From positions 1 through 18,723 of the forward strand of contig NZ_DJDT01000275.1 of the NCBI RefSeq assembly GCF_002432345.1: DNA of 18,723 nucleotides, written 5' to 3'. The stretch comes from Pedobacter sp. UBA5917 (GTDB lineage: Bacteria > Bacteroidota > Bacteroidia > Sphingobacteriales > Sphingobacteriaceae). The position numbers and the translations under genes are program-made. Shown here piece by piece: positions 18,589-18,723 of this stretch. Below the pieces are notes generated by a model that had not been told where the DNA came from, did no database searches, and saw only the letters and a program-made list of their open reading frames with translations. The stretch's first letter is position 1. Each line of letters starts with the position of its first letter.

Positions 18589-18723
18589 TTACACATTTTC
18601 GCATTTTTGATTGTACCAGCACTCAAACAAATGGCCTTTACTGCCATACACGGGGTCGCTATCCGGATTCTTTACTTTGGCAATCTCTTCATCTGCTTCG
18701 GGCCGCTCTTCTGCCCCGCCATA
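18589..18723 (-). CDS. C-terminal end of an unrecognised protein (start outside the window)
   Basis: The minus strand is open from the window edge to a TAA at 18589-18591, giving 44 residues that begin YGGAEERPEADEEIAKVKNP and end CWYNQKCENV. The composition is acidic first, then contains a Cys-x5-Cys pair, which could form a small fold or metal site. Codon use looks coding (GAA, GAT, AAA). It precedes the serine hydrolase gene by 68 bases in the same direction. I cannot name the protein. Confidence 0.5.
   Translation of the reverse strand, partial: YGGAEERPEADEEIAKVKNPDSDPVYGSKGHLFECWYNQKCENV

Overview
The window looks like chromosome of a Bacteroidota bacterium close to Pedobacter (Sphingobacteriaceae). 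Evidence: several genes sit directly behind a perfect Bacteroidota -7 element (TAnnTTTG); Shine-Dalgarno sequences are weak or absent; gene families match (secreted GH130, GDP-fucose synthase, OxyR with MnSOD); intergenic regions are rich in palindromic repeats. No plasmid, phage, CRISPR or transposase gene is visible.

Layout. 1-785 (minus): 5' part of an FGGY kinase, probably xylulokinase, behind a LacI-type operator. 972-3846 (plus): csaA, tadA, sodA, a secreted Lys/Glu-rich protein and a small membrane protein, with a repeat-filled gap before tadA. 4061-4993 (minus): oxyR with both redox cysteines. 5220-6347 (plus): secreted GH130 mannoside-active enzyme, convergent with GDP-fucose synthase (6392-7318, minus). 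7431-9833 (plus): trmB, an alkyltransferase-like protein, an AhpD-like protein, a four-helix-bundle (S23/IVP-like) protein and tag. 9905-10585 (minus): secreted Gly-rich unknown. 10644-11342: CPBP membrane protease. 11448-14249: polA. 14493-14834: secreted repeat protein. 14885-15176: palindromic elements. 15177-18520 (minus): probable operon of serine-hydrolase lipoprotein, duplicated membrane protein, YbaB/EbfC and an MBL-fold hydrolase. 18589-18723 (minus): C-terminal end of an unknown gene.

Themes: oxidative stress (sodA, oxyR, AhpD-like) and alkylation repair (ATL, tag), beside housekeeping tRNA and DNA enzymes.

The most unusual signal is a strict 7-bp sequence periodicity at two loci. 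Around the four-helix-bundle gene, two 5-unit heptamer arrays lie in inverted orientation; one runs into the stop codon of the upstream gene and the other supplies the start codon and first 12 residues of Tag. A 16-unit heptamer array with the same G..T phase exactly fills the space before the MBL-fold hydrolase start codon. I infer that the four-helix-bundle gene may be a small mobile cassette bounded by heptamer arrays. Two hairpin repeat families whose stems change in compensating fashion between copies are the second notable signal.
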